DNA of 64,000 nt from Megaustenia siamemsis (Eukaryota; Mollusca; Gastropoda; Stylommatophora; Ariophantidae): positions 63,568,199 to 63,632,198 of the forward strand of contig JAVIAB010000073.1 in assembly GCA_032433765.1 (NCBI GenBank), given 5' to 3'. The notes under the pieces were generated by a model. It saw nothing but the letters and a program-made list of their open reading frames with translations. It made no database searches and was not told the origin of the DNA. Position 1 is the stretch's first letter. The number at the start of each line of letters is the position of its first letter. Made by a program: the position numbers and the translations under genes. Positions 9,411 to 21,357 of this stretch are shown piece by piece.

Positions 9411-10936
9411 ATTCTCTCTGCAGGAATATTTGTAAATCCTCATCATGATGTTTTGAAGTGAAACTAATAATCTTTAGAATCTTAATCTTTAGAGCTTTTA
9501 TAAAGAGTCCACAACAAGCTTTATTTTACGTCTGTAAATCAATTTAGAACACTTATAAAGTTTACGCTTTGCTAGTGTTCAAAGTGTGACGTGATTTGCG
9601 AGTGAGAAAAGTGCAAAAATAAGGATTTGAAAATTCTTCATATAATGTTGACCAGTAGAAATTGTAAACATTTTATTTCACTATATACTACAAGTAAGTC
9701 AAAATAAAAACCATTTGTTTATTTTCGATGAATTTTTAAAAATATATAATGTCATGGCAATAAACAGTTTACATACAAAATTTCAACAATTGAAACCAAA
9801 TGGTTATTAAGTTATAGCATTTTTTTGAAGAGCTGTAAAAAAAGAGCAATTTAACTATTATTTGACAATTTTATGTGCATTTTAAAAATGTGTACTATTA
9901 ACTTTTTTTTTTTTTTAATATTTTCATTAATTTATGCAAAAATGAATGTTGTAATTGACTGCATTAAAGATTTTCATAATAATCTTCATACTTTTTGTTC
10001 CTTCTTTGTAACTCTTTATGTTTTTAAGTCACTGTTTATTCTTAGTAACAAAGAAATTAGGTCACATTAAGTAAACACATTCTAATTTCAAAAACATTAA
10101 AACCAAACTAAACCTATCCATCCCATTGAGCATTATATAATAAGCATAGGTTCAAACCAATGATTTCTTCTGTGGTTGTCCACAGATAAGAACCTGAAAT
10201 ATCCCAAAATACTTACAAGTTCATGGATTTCTAAGAGTTAAGTTTAGAAAATTAGGCAGTAGAAATTATTAATTTAAACCAGAATGAGAATTCAATTATT
10301 TGTTTATCCTGAAATCCTCAATGAAAACATAGTTTATTATTGTTGACCTCATCCTTGACCTTATTATTGTTGACCTTAGATCCATTCTGAATAAAGCTAT
10401 AGATACTTAACACATTAATGGTTCAAGTAACTTACTGGTTTTGTTATCTATCTAGCCCTTGCAGTTTTGCTACAGTATCTAAATTGTATTTGTAATTGTT
10501 ACATTTTCATGACTGCATTCTTATGAATAGTCATGTCAATTTCTAACATACAGCCTTTTTCAAAGCCATTTAGACTTCACCACACACATGTAGTAAAATA
10601 TTGGCATTTGATTTGCTTTGATTATACCACCTAGGGAAAAGTGTTGAACTAAAGCCATCTATAAATTTACGTCTATTAACATTTAAGTCTACAGATTTTG
10701 ACATATATAGATTGCGGTGGTTGAATCGACAGACAGCATAACACTGACGCACATCTCATCGCTGAGTGACATTAAGTGGGCTGCAGACTGTTTTCTTGTA
10801 GTTCACAGGAAGCTACCAATTCTTTTCCTTATCTCCAAATGCAACCTTCTTTTGGCACAGACACAGTTTTAAAGGCTCCTGGTTTTTAAATGTCTTAATG
10901 TTTTATAGCAGGCAGAATAGTCAAAGAAGACAGTGT
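9411..10936. other. AT-rich intronic or intergenic DNA without recognised features
   Basis: Long AT-rich sequence with scattered short open frames (for example 9873-10070 and 10570-10752) that lack splice context or known motifs. I see no repeat shared with the rest of the window. Confidence 0.5.
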
Positions 10937-11405
10937 TCAGAATTGGAGTCAAAAACGATGTCCTAACATCATCAAGTGCTAACACTTCCAAAATATATAT
11001 TACTTCCGGTCAATATGGTGGATAGACGGCAGGAACCATTGAAGTCTCAGCACACGCCAAAAGACATAAGGTGAAACCGCGCAGAAAGTGAACACAGCCA
11101 ACTGTTCCCTGTCATATGATATCATCATTCATTGTAAACATTTGGAATATCGAAACATGATCAAAACCGATGAGACACACAGCTCACGGTGTGCTCAGAG
11201 CACTTAACTCAGTAGCTCCTGCAACAAGCCGGACTTTGAATATGAGGATACTGCAACAAGGAACACTTTTCATGCATAGCCTTCAATTGTTCCCGCCGCC
11301 TATCCCCATATACCGGAAGTTCACGTCCTCTTGAAAATGATGATCGTCGTATTTTTTTAAAAAATGTATAGCGCTTGATGATGTTAGGCCACCGTTGTTG
11401 ACTCG
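10937..11405. repeat. R1 copy in inverted arrangement
   Basis: A + strand stretch of R1 (10937-11045, from GAATTGGAGTCAAAAACGAT to GGAACCATTGAA) joins directly to a - strand stretch (11046-11405) that runs back over the same segment and ends near the same point. The outer arms of about 105 bp (10937-11045 and about 11290-11405) are reverse complements. Confidence 0.7.
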
Positions 11406-11444
11406 AATTCCGAACATATAGTCACAATCCCTAGTGTTATTTTG

Positions 11445-12200
11445 GTTATATATATTTATATATATAATGGTCCTGCTCTCCTATTTTATTCTTTTCTGCA
11501 TTCTGTGCTTATCCATCTGTGTATAGACAAACCCTTTAGATCTTGTGGGTATTTTTCATCTAGGAAACTGAGAGCGATTGTTTTATGCTGTATACTAATC
11601 TGTTCCTCCTTTTCAAGTTTTCCTTTAGTTTCTGTCCATATTTGCATTGACAATCAAGATTTCCTCAGTTCTTTTATGGGAAGTAGGATACTTACAACTC
11701 TTGGTATGTCTGGTGTTTGTCTACAAGTTTGTTTGGCATGTTAGACAAAACTGCTTCTCTTAAACCAAAATCAATGTAAGATTTTGGAACCGGTCCTTGG
11801 ATGTCTCGGCATTCATGATAATTTTTCTATCTGTATCAGCACCTTTGTGTCTTTGCGTTTCCTTATATCCTCCACAATTTTTCCATTTCCAATATTGGTG
11901 TTGATTTCATTGCTCCAGTGATGACCCTAAGTGCCTTGTATGTCTTCTTTCACTGGCTCATTGTTTATATAGATGGCTCCTGCTTTTTGCTTCGGGGAGA
12001 GAGTGTAAAGTGTAGTACAGCATTTGTCTGTATTATTGATGATACACCATCTATCTGCCCATGAGTTCAATGCATTTATAGCTCTTTGCAGCAATTTGGA
12101 GGCCATTCCTCTGTGCACCACATACTAGGTCATCTACATACATTGTCAGTTTGATACCATGTGGTAGTTCAGTAACTAGGTCGTTGATCTAGAATAGAAA
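11445..12200 (-). mobile_element. I-clade LINE fragment (RT, past the catalytic box)
   Basis: Antisense, broken. It reads YVDDLVC (the catalytic x-x-D-D box, with the first residues altered), then ADRWCIINNTDKCCTTLYTL and KQKAGAIYINNEPVKED. This is the standard order of an I-clade RT leading to the segment seen at 5720 and 12595. Homology fades towards 11445. Confidence 0.6.
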
Positions 12201-12594
12201 AACTGTTTTAGTTAGGCGGTAGTTCGGAAATGTAGGTTTTTTTTTTTTTTCCAAAGATGCCTTCTCCCAAGAAAAGTCTTTTTCTGTCCAGGGTGAAATA
12301 AAAGGTCTGACCTGAATGCCTGGTGACATCTGCACTAGGCATGCTACTTTATTTTTTCAGCCTTGTAGAAAATCTCCATCACAATTCATAAATAGGATTA
12401 AAACCATAATGAGAGGTTTTTAAAAAAAAATTAACTTCTTATATGATCCAGCATGAACCACTATAAGGATTTCACTTTCTTGGGCTAATTATTAGGATGT
12501 AGAAATAAACGCCACAAACAGTCTCAACGTCTTACTCCCCATCACGCTTCCAAATAATTAGACTACAGTTAAATAGAAAAGAACTTACTCCAAG
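12201..12594. other. No feature recognised
   Basis: AT-rich, with a short poly-T near 12237-12251. It may be diverged LINE 5' or 3' sequence between the two I-clade fragments; nothing can be supported. Confidence 0.4.
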
Positions 12595-13100
12595 ATGAAA
12601 ACACTACATGCCATGGCTTTTAAGTTCGACAAGCGACTTACCTTGAAATCATACTCAAAGAGTGCTAAGAAAAAAATCAACATTGTAATATTAATCATAA
12701 AAAAGCTAGCTGGTACAAACTGGGGAGACAGCAGCATTATCAAAAATATATATGCAAGCACAGCAGCATGGGCTGCTACTTCTACACTAAAATTCAAGGT
12801 TTCTCCAACCATAATGAGATGCTTGTAACTGATGAAAACACTTCAAGAAAATGTCCCAAATGCCTAATAATGATGGAAGCCATGCTAGTAAGAACCACAT
12901 TCAAAGCTCTATCCATGGGGAAGACACCCTAAAGAACAGCTAATGCATCCTAGTGTCCCTGTGTACCATTAGGAAATGTCAAGGTTGTGGATGAAAACCC
13001 AGACAGAAACCATGGGTAGGGTAGGCTCAACAGCCCTTGTTGTCATCAACCTTACAAGAAAAACTACTACGTCAAACCAAGATCAGGTTGTCAAAGACAA
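12595..13100 (+). mobile_element. I-clade LINE fragment (between RT and RNase H)
   Basis: Broken + strand frames with KKLAGTNWGDSSIIKNIYAS and ASTAAWAATSTLKFKVS, aligning to the segment at 5720-6365. Weaker similarity continues to about 13100. It is in the opposite orientation to the I-clade fragment at 11445. Confidence 0.55.
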
Positions 13101-13235
13101 TGTGTCAGCCATATGCAGGCTTTGGAGGAAAATTAAGACACATAAAAATAGACATTTTGACCATGTTATGGGCTCATTTTGTCAAGGTGTAGCTCATATC
13201 CCCATCTTAGCAACAGGACATCAGATCAAATTAGA

Positions 13236-13555
13236 AGGATTAGTTGACCTTGAGGTAAGACGCCAGTCTGGAGACACAGAAGTTGTGAGTTCAAATCCCA
13301 GCTGCACCAGTTGGGATTTTTATTTGTGATTTCTCTCTGCTGCAACTACCCAGCAGCAAGTCTCAGCAGCAAGGTTGAAACATCAATTACTCATTGACGG
13401 AAAAATAAGAGTACCTCCGAAGACTGAGTTATCCACCTGTGAGGCGAGGGACCCCTGTGCATGCAGCTGCTAGCGAAAAATTGATTTAACACGCAAAATT
13501 CATTTCCTAGCCTCTAGGGACTTCGCCAGGTGTGAAAGGTGGCAAATGCAAACTG
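13236..13555 (+). mobile_element. tRNA-derived SINE, family S1, copy 1
   Basis: A tRNA-like head ends in a box-B-like GAGTTCAAATCCCAG at about 13287-13301. A shared body follows (GGGATTTTTATTTGTGATTT, then AGTACCTCCGAAG and CTCTAGGGACTTCG). The second copy at 42976-43295 matches over the full 320 bp. RNA polymerase III internal promoters are known for this class. The two copies differ at many positions, so the insertions are old. Confidence 0.7.
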
Positions 13556-13847
13556 TTTATATACATAGTAATTAATATAAATATAATAGCATATTTACAC
13601 AGTTAACATATTGATATTTATTAACATATATCTTAATTAATTTTTTTTTATTAGTGCATGATTTTTTTTTCAGTTTTTTATTATTTTTAAATGTACATTT
13701 TTTTGTTATTCAAGAATTTTTCGGATTTTAAATTAATTGCGATATATGTTGTTAAATTTTAAAGACTAAGTGTGAACAAAATATTGTGTAGATATTCAGT
13801 AACAGTACACATAAACTGTTGTTATTATTACATTGTTTTATTTACAG

Positions 13848-14062
13848 AGCTCTTTGAATGGACAGACCACTATGTGGAAGAATACTTTCAAGAAATTCAG
13901 CCAGTGCGAACTGTTCATGAGCAAGAAGACAGTACAATTGTTGCTATTTGTATCACAGGAACTGGTACAAAATCGAGTATTGTTACTTGGATAAGATGTC
14001 TTGAAAAAGATAATCCAAATCTTGCAAAGACACCTGTATTATTTAAATTTTGGCATCTCTGA
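13848..14062 (+). CDS. Terminal coding exon of the unrecognised host gene
   Basis: A long T-rich tract and TTTACAG acceptor (13841-13847) are followed by a frame of 71 codons ending at TGA 14060-14062. It reads ELFEWTDHYVEEYFQEIQP, EDSTIVAICITGTGTKS and WIRCLEKDNPN, and looks like a folded protein end. Two bases (AG) precede the first full codon, completing the single G left by the exon at 87-315. The two exons together give 444 bases, exactly 148 codons. I do not recognise the family. Extra exons of neutral phase could lie in between. Confidence 0.6.
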
Positions 14063-14257
14063 ATGCAGAAATAACAGCAATTTGAGGTAACAGACCATAC
14101 AGCGAACTCCATTAAATATTGATACAGTCATTATTAACAACTTGTTGCATTATTATTTCCCTTCCAGCAAACTGTTGGACATATCTCAGTTGTTAGTAAT
14201 TTAATGAGATTTGCAACACTCACTAGATTTTCTTTATGTATATATATATATATAAGT

Positions 14258-14338
14258 TAAGTGAGCATGTCTGCATTGTGTAGTGGCTTGCAGTATAATT
14301 GTAGTATTTGCACCTTTAGGCCAACACATCCGACTTCA
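14258..14338 (+). repeat. Repeat C, left part, interrupted by RTE-a
   Basis: Matches 8360-8450 and stops at CATCCGACTTCA (14327-14338). That 12-mer is repeated at 19575-19586, where repeat C resumes. It is the target-site duplication of the inserted RTE-a copy. Confidence 0.8.
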
Positions 14339-15307
14339 TCATCATCATCATCGAGTGCCGTCTCCGCAACGAAGGTTGGCTACCATGGAACGCCATTCTG
14401 CTCTGTCTCTTGCTTTGATGGTGCAGGTTGTCATAGGCTGATTTGTCCATCTTTTGATGTTACTCGTCCATGTTAGTCTTGGTCTGCCTCTTTTACTTTG
14501 TATTTTCCCCTCCAGGATTACTTTTAGTAGGCTGTTGTGTCTTTTAACATGACCCAAAAATTGCATTTGTCTTGTTTGAATTGTGTTTAGTAGTTCTCTT
14601 TTCATTTTTAGTTGTTTTAAGACTGTCGTTTGTTTTCTTTTCCTTCCATCCAATTCTACCTATTCTTCTAATAATCCACATTTCAAAGGTTTCAATTCTC
14701 TGTTCTATTTTCTTGTCCAATGTCCATGTTTCTGCACCATATAAGAATATTGAGAAGATGAAACATTTTGCTATTCTTAGTTTTAGCCCTGGTGTTATTT
14801 GTTTTGATGTTAGTATGTTCTTCATGACATTAAAATTACTTTTTGCCATTCCTATTCTTTTGTTTATTTCAGTTGTACATTTTTCATCACTGGTATGTCC
14901 AAGGTAGTTGTAGTTCTGAACTATCTCCAGGTCTATTCCTTCAATTTTGATATCCACTTGTGGGCTTTGAGTATTTCCTTTGTTTATGATCATAGTTTTA
15001 TTTGTTTTGATAGTCATATCTAGTCCATATTTTTTGCTGATCATGTTTACTTTTTGATTAATGTTCTCATGCAGAATATGGCTTCTTTTGTCCAGCTATT
15101 TTTTCTAAATCCAAATTGCTGCTCATCTAATTCAGTATTGATTTTATTCTGAATCCTTCCTTGTATAACTTTTAGCAAGATTTGTGTAAAATGGCTCATT
15201 AGGCTTATTGTTCTAAAGTCACTGCATTCAACTGCACCATTCTTTTTAGGCAATGCAATGAAAGTTGATGTTTTTAGTTCATTTGGTATGTATCCTGTGT
15301 GGTATAT
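14339..15307 (-). mobile_element. RTE-a LINE, 3' part of a nested copy
   Basis: Antisense, starting at its 3' ATC-repeat tail. Frames at 14348-14653, 14544-15044 and 15047-15253 cover the RT from GAVECSDFRTISLMSHF and the LDEQQFGFRKN palm segment through KTNKTMIINKGN, YNYLGHTSDEKCTTEINK and the C-terminal end. The stretch with the catalytic YADD is deleted: the sequence jumps from AIFCMRTLIKK to SKKYGLDM. The copy is cut at 15307 by the I-clade element and resumes at 19287. Confidence 0.9.
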
Positions 15308-15314
15308 GTCGTAT

Positions 15315-16100
15315 TTATGGGTTATCGTTACACTCCGAACATGTCCATAGGTGCTCAGATCCCCTCCTCAGCAATTCCTGCAGTGTCCAGCGACTGACAA
15401 CTCCAGTTCTATGTTGATTGATAAGTCTTCTTACACAGCCACTAAGTTTCTCATTTCTGGCTGTGCCCACCTTAACTCCTATTTCCATCATCCGAAGAAG
15501 TGACATGGATCTGTGTTTGTCGAAGTCCTGTGCTCTTGCCACATCTCGGAGGGCATTGATGATGTCCACCCGATCCATTGGTTGCCCGTCCTCAATGACA
15601 GCGCAGCAAGCCAACCTGTCCGCTCTTTCATTTCCCCGTACTCCCGCATGTCCAGGGACAAAGACAAAGGTGACCTTACGTATTTTGGATTTCTGCAATG
15701 ACTCTACCCATTGCATGCGTACAGAGCCCGCCTCCACTTTTTTATCATGCTCATCGAATCGCTCAGTATACAGATGTGGGTGTAGTCTTGTGACTCTAAC
15801 CATTTGAACGCCTTGGTCACTGCCAAAACCTCCATTATCATGCTACTCGTGGTCATGACGTATGCACCACTGTCGTCGTAGACTATTCTGCCTGCCGAGC
15901 GTGCTGTAAATGCCCATGCACTTCTTTGTTGTCGTCTTACAGATCCGTCTGTATAGATGACTGCATCTTTCTCATCGGTGTTATCGCAGATGAGACCATT
16001 GACCTCAGTATTAACCACGGCCTGGTTCTGTTCCCTACTTTTCCCGTCGAGTGTGACAATACACAAGAATGTCCCCTTGAAGGACGTAGGCACCGGTATC
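15315..16100 (-). pseudogene. RNase H domain and C-terminus of the I-clade LINE
   Basis: The RNase H fold starts at AVIYTDGSVRRQQRSAW (first catalytic Asp). Next come Glu in MIMEVLAVTKAFKWLE, Asp in CILSDSMSM, and the last acidic residue in VPGHAGVRGNERADRLA, so all four expected positions are visible. They are split over two frames (15704-16093 and 15315-15803), so one frameshift is needed near 15705-15800. The final part holds a SRWTLQELLRRGSEHLWTC stretch with a terminal Cys motif. Confidence 0.8.
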
Positions 16101-16249
16101 CACTCCTCACCAACGCTGATATTGGTAAGCCCACTGACCTGTTTGATGACATCTTCTGCTCAGCCCCCATGATTTGCCTCTTTTTAGCCTGGCACCCTTC
16201 CCTGTGTTGAGCACGTGGTGCAATGGATGCTCGGTATCTGTACTAATCT

Positions 16250-17537
16250 TCAGGTATGCTCGTGCTCTCCAGATCTTGATTCTGTCATCCATGGTTGGAA
16301 AGTCAAGAAGATACCTATTGCTACATAGGGAGTGTCCCTTGTACATCCCCAGATAATGTGCATGGCTTCATTTTGTATTTTCTCCAGCCTATCAATTTGA
16401 GTCGTACTGACAGTAAGAATTGCCAGGGCATACTCGATTGGTGCGAGGACTAATCCCTGGAACAGAAGAGTAAGCCTCTGCTCGATGTTGGCAGCTGCCA
16501 TGACCCTCAAGGCGGGTAATCCTTTGCGGGATTTTGTTATCATATAGCCGCCGTGGTCCCGAAAATACAGGCTGCGATCAAACTTAACTCCAAGGTATGT
16601 CATCAACCTGTCCCTGGTCACCTCATCAGCTCCCATTCGTACTACCGGTGTGGTCGTATGAACGATATGATTGTTATGGGAGAACCATGAAACTGATGCT
16701 TTATTAGGATTAATCAAGGCACCTGAAACCCCACACCAGGAAGAAATGCGATCGAGTTCATCTTGCGTTGTGGAGGCGATTCCCCGTCTGTCTCTTCCCT
16801 GTCGATATACCAGAATGTCATCAGCAAAAGTCATAGTTCTTCCCTTCCCATCCAGCTGTTGTTCCATGATCGTTATTGTGTACGCGTTAAATAGAACTGG
16901 TGACAATGGTGAGCCTTGTGGCAGCCCTGGACAAATGGATGTTGGCTCGGAAGACCAACTTCCACATCTGAGTATCACCTTCCTCTGAAACAGTGCCGCG
17001 GCGATCCATCTAATGAGGAAGGGGTGCACCGCCAGTTTGAGGAGCATATGCATGAAATATTAAAATGGTACCCTATTGTATGCATCCTCCAGATCTATAG
17101 CAGTAGCACATGTCTCCTCTCGTCTGTGGAAGCCTTCGAAGACGTCATTAGCAAAGACTGCCGCGTTGAGCCATGTCTCTTTGTTATATCTATAACCTCC
17201 GAGTGTGGGTGGGAATGCGCGTTTCTGTTCAAGGTGACAGGTGAGGACACGGGCAACTATTTTCTCCAACAGCTTGCCAGCATTGTGATGATTCTGTTGG
17301 CACTGATCTGAGAATGGTCCTTGTTTGGCTTCGGTAGCGGTAATAAGTAGCTGTGTAGCCACTCCTCCTTAATCTGGCCACTCCGAATGCTGGCATTAAA
17401 CTCATTGGCCAGTTTTGTCTAGTCGTCGTACCGAACACCATCTGGACCAGAGCAGTGTTGTGTGACCTTTTAAGCGTCGTACGAATGGTATCGGTTGTGA
17501 TTGTGAGATCTTCTTCCAGCACCACATCCTTACACAA
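16250..17537 (-). pseudogene. Reverse transcriptase of the I-clade LINE
   Basis: RT motifs appear in order: CHLEQKRAFPPTLGGYR and AIDLEDAYNRVPF (palm), GLPQGSPLSPVLFNAYT, then the catalytic FADDILVY (codons at 16817-16828), NPNKASVSWFS and YLGVKFDRSLYF. At least two frameshifts (near 17055 and 17230) separate the frames at 17229-17537, 17060-17362 and 16250-17053. The catalytic Asp pair is intact. Confidence 0.85.
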
Positions 17538-17540
17538 TTT

Positions 17541-18157
17541 TTACAGCGATCCCCGTATCCTCATTCTTACAGCCTCATTTCTTTGGTAAGTCTGCTCAAT
17601 GTAGCGGGCAAGCAGGGCCTTCCCTTTGCTCTCATCAGATTTGTGCCATATCCCGCCTGTGCTCTGAAAGTCTGGTATGCCTCTGTGTCGTGTTGTGCCA
17701 TTCATGCTCTGATGAAGGCGCCAGAATGTGGCTAGCGATTTTTCTGAGCACACTTTATTTTTTTACAGAAGTCATCCCATTTGGCATCCTTAGTCTGCTT
17801 AGCACATAGTTTAAAGTGCATCATTTTTTGGTCGACCTCTACTTTCAGACGCTTCAAGAGCTCAGGTTTTGTTCTACCATTCCTTCTAGCTTTCTGCCTT
17901 GTCTTGGCCGTTTGTCTCTTGCTCCGCCAAGCTTCCTCTGCTTCTACGTTCCACCAGGGTGGCTGCGTCCATCTCTCCTGCCTCCTACGAAGGGAGCTCT
18001 GTTTCCTATGTCTGATTTTGCTAATGACGCCCTGGACTGTTTTCTCGTAGTGGAATGTGTGGAGCTTCCTTTTCTGGTTTCTATTTCTACTTTTCTCAGT
18101 TAGGATGACACATGGATAGTGATACTTCCGTGGATCCCCAGTGCACTCCACCTGCAA
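17541..18157 (-). pseudogene. Linker between endonuclease and RT of the I-clade LINE
   Basis: A basic, Trp-rich region (QERWTQPPWWNVEAEEAWR, KRLKVEVDQKMMHFK, DDFCKKIKCAQKNR) in two frames. It has no catalytic motif. The WW-N-x-E-x-x-x-A-W-R pattern is the usual marker of the segment between endonuclease and RT in I-type elements. Confidence 0.7.
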
Positions 18158-18815
18158 ACCGGTGCGAAGGTGGAAGACACCAGTGCAAGGTCTATGACAT
18201 TGTCAGAGTCCCCTGTTCGAGTGGCCATTCTTGTTGCCCTTCCATCATTCAAGCACACTAAATCGACTGACATTAGTGCGTTCTCTAGGGCTTCTCCCTG
18301 CTTGTTGGTTATGACGTTACCCCACTGGTTTCCTCTAGCATTAAAGTCTTCGCAGAAAATGACTTTCTCTTCATCGAACTCGAAGAGATTCTGCCATTGT
18401 TGTGTGTTCACCTTCCCATTACAGGCATACAAATTTACAATCACGAAATGAACTGGGGTCTGCACCCTAACCGCATGTACTTGCAATTCTGCATTGTCCC
18501 ACGCAGACATATTGTTGCGCACAAGGATGGCCTGTCCAAGGTGTCGCCTATTGTAGAAACAATGAAATCCAGAAGTACTTATTGTCCTGTCACCAAAAAA
18601 GTTTCTTGCAAAACCATTATATCGGCGCCACACAGTAGCTTATCAAGAATGGGCCGTCGTTGATGTATGGACCCACAATTCCAATATGTAACGCGCACAT
18701 ACTTTAGGCCTAGCCTCTCACACTTCGACAGTTTAACGCCACCTCTCTTACCTTGTCGTGTTTTCCTTCTTTGATATTGTCGTTTGGGCTGCATCAGAAT
18801 ACTTACCGTCGTCAT
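18100..18815 (-). pseudogene. AP-type endonuclease of the I-clade LINE
   Basis: Starts with YWNCGSIHQRRPILDKLL and MVLQETFL (the Q-E-T metal-binding Glu). After a frameshift near 18600 it continues with HLGQAILVRNNM, VIVNLYACNG, FCEDFNARGNQWG (the D-F-N pair, usually GDFN; here E-D-F-N) and VIDLALVS. The final S-D-H motif is changed (GIHGSITIH), a sign of decay. Confidence 0.75.
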
Positions 18816-19286
18816 AGTATAAAATCAAATATATTGTCGCTGAACGTCGATGCTGTAGATGGTCTAGACTCACGTGCACTTACTCAGTCGCATGGTCCAG
18901 AACCCGTTTCCACGGTATAAACTGACCATCTCCAGTAAATAGCTCTGCAGCACACGGATACACTATGAGCCTTTTACAAATTAAATGAATTACGCGTCCT
19001 TGACGACAGACCGGCGAAAACAAACCGCCATCTTTTGACGCGTTCAATAGCACAATCAACAACAAAGATGAGTATCAGTGATCAAATAAAAAAATTGTAA
19101 CAAAATGCAGTGAGTCAAAAGAAGCAAAGTGACTTACATCAAATAGAAAGCGCGTACAATCACATGATCCCTTCAAATATCAATAAAAACAAACAAATAA
19201 ACAGAAAAGTTCACTGGAAATCAGCACTTTTTTGTGAGTCCTCTGAAGAAGACAGCGAACAGGGTGCCATATTCCCCGGAAGTCGT

Positions 19287-19574
19287 TGTATATGTCTGTA
19301 ATCAATTCAATGCCAAAATCTTCTAGTGCCTGTATCATCTCTTTATCTGTATGCTGTCAGGTCCTGCTGCTTTTCCCTTTTTAATTGTTTTTGTAGCTTT
19401 TTCCACCTCAGATTTTAAGATTTTATAGCCTGATGTACATTTTATAACTGGTTTCTTGTCCTTTTGATCATGAAATAGACCTGTTATATATTCCTGCCAT
19501 CTATCTATAATATCTTTGTCTGTTAGCATTTTTCCTTTTTTGTCTGCACTTTTTGCATCCACCTTCTGTGGCTT
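19287..19574 (-). mobile_element. RTE-a LINE, 5' part of the nested copy
   Basis: Antisense continuation of the copy that starts at 14339. The frame 19335-19577 reads LTDKDIIDRWQEYITGLFHD and KGKAAGPDSIQIK, matching 51255-51460 of the full-length copy. It stops at 19574, just before the second CATCCGACTTCA, so the copy was 5'-truncated on insertion and lacks the endonuclease. Confidence 0.85.
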
Positions 19575-19810
19575 CATCCGACTTCAGCGCGACATTTTTG
19601 AGAACCAGGTTGTCTTCCCTCTTCGATCCCTACTTGCTTGGCCAGACTAGACAGGTTAGTCTGTTAAAAGAGGCACCACGGAGAGGTGGAGCAGAGTCTG
19701 AATGGTTCTGGTTCACCGATCCTGACGCGAGCCATCAGCTGTGGGTTGCTGATAACTTTCAGCTCTGGTGCTGTGAGGTGCGCCTTCGCCTCCAGGTAGA
19801 CGTGTGATTT
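19575..19810 (+). repeat. Repeat C, right part
   Basis: Resumes at CATCCGACTTCA after the 5.2-kb nest and matches 8440-8640. The left part is at 14258-14338. Confidence 0.8.
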
Positions 19811-20062
19811 TATCATTTCAATATGTAGTTTATAATTTCACAAATTTACTTTGCGGGAAGATCTTACGGTCTGTTGTTTGATGTGTGATGGGGATAATCC
19901 GATGACTAACTGTGTTTTATATCTTCGGAATTGGAGTCAAAAACGATGTCCTAACATCATCAAGCGCTATACATTTTTTTAAAAATATAACCATTTGCAG
20001 GACATGAACTTCCAGTCAATATTGTGATAGACATTTAAGACTATGTATGAAAAGTGTTTTGG
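19811..20062 (+). repeat. R1 fragment, left of the GATA array
   Basis: Matches 4620-4870 of the reference R1 copy, up to TATGAAAAGTGTT. R1 resumes at 20845 with the following segment, so the M repeat and GATA array lie inside R1. Confidence 0.7.
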
Positions 20063-20160
20063 AAGCAGTGATCTCTGCAATATGTGCCATTTTGGCACGC
20101 AAGGTTTCTGTTTTTTTAGATTGTGGTTCTGCCCTATGTGCCATCTTCGGCTCGAAAGGA
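20063..20160 (+). repeat. Repeat M (carries the GATA tract)
   Basis: A short repeat: GTGATCTCTGCAATATGTGC, then a GGCACGCAAGG block and TTCGGCTCGAAAGGAC, directly followed by the GATA array. A reverse-complement copy, also ending in TATC units, is at 53613-53735. Confidence 0.8.
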
Positions 20161-20840
<680 letters not shown>

Positions 20841-20844
20841 CCAT

Positions 20845-21183
20845 AAGTTCCCTCATATTCCAAATGCGGCTTGTTGCAGGAGCTACTGAATTAAGTGCTC
20901 TGTGCACACCGTGAGCTGTGTGTTTCATCCGTTTTGACCGTGTTTCGATATTCCGATTGTTTACGATGAATGATGATATTGTATGACAGAGAACAGATAT
21001 CTGTGTTCACTTTCTGTGCGGTTTTGCCTTATGTCTTTTGGCGTATACTGAGACTGCTATGATGGGGACTACAGCAACCTTTCTTTGTTCGGGATATAAG
21101 ATAGTAATTCGGATGATTCCACTGGCACGGACGGTTGAGCAATTATAGATTTTAATTCATTTGCAGTGATACCAGGGCCTTCC

Positions 21184-21188
<5 letters not shown>
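20845..21188 (+). repeat. R1 fragment, right of the GATA array
   Basis: Runs from CCCTCATATTCC to the R1 terminus (CAGTGATACCAGGGCCTTCC) and then directly into a TA tract. It matches 4885-5218. Confidence 0.75.
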
Positions 21189-21232
<44 letters not shown>

Positions 21233-21356
21233 TAGAGAGAAAGAGAGGTATATGTATAATATATATATACACACACAGTGTATATTATATATGTATATGT
21301 GGGTTTGTGTATATGAATATATATATATATATATATTTGTGTATATATATATGAGC
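21189..21356 (+). repeat. TA-rich simple sequence
   Basis: An uninterrupted TA run at 21189-21228, then a mixed TA/CA/GAGA stretch to 21356. No coding content. Confidence 0.9.
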
Positions 21357-21357
21357 T

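Larger units (their letters stand above)
15308..19286 (-). mobile_element. I-clade LINE with RNase H, about 4.0 kb, inserted in RTE-a
   Basis: The body at 15313-19281 is flanked by GTCGT at 15308-15312 and 19282-19286, a short target duplication inside the RTE-a frame. On the - strand the order is 5' UTR (about 18816-19281), AP-type endonuclease (18100-18815), linker (17541-18157), reverse transcriptase (16250-17537), RNase H (15704-16100) and a further C-terminal frame (15315-15803). That endonuclease-RT-RNase H layout defines the I group (I, Nimbus). Several frameshifts break it, so it is not functional as it stands. It is the youngest layer of the nest. Confidence 0.85.

Noticed and set aside
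10570..10752. 60-codon - strand frame with FIDGFSSTLFPRWYN text
   Set aside because: Looks protein-like for a short stretch but has no recognised family, splice context or repeat partner.
15418..15807. 129-codon + strand frame
   Set aside because: Opposite-strand shadow of the I-clade LINE C-terminus and RNase H, which has clear motifs on the - strand.
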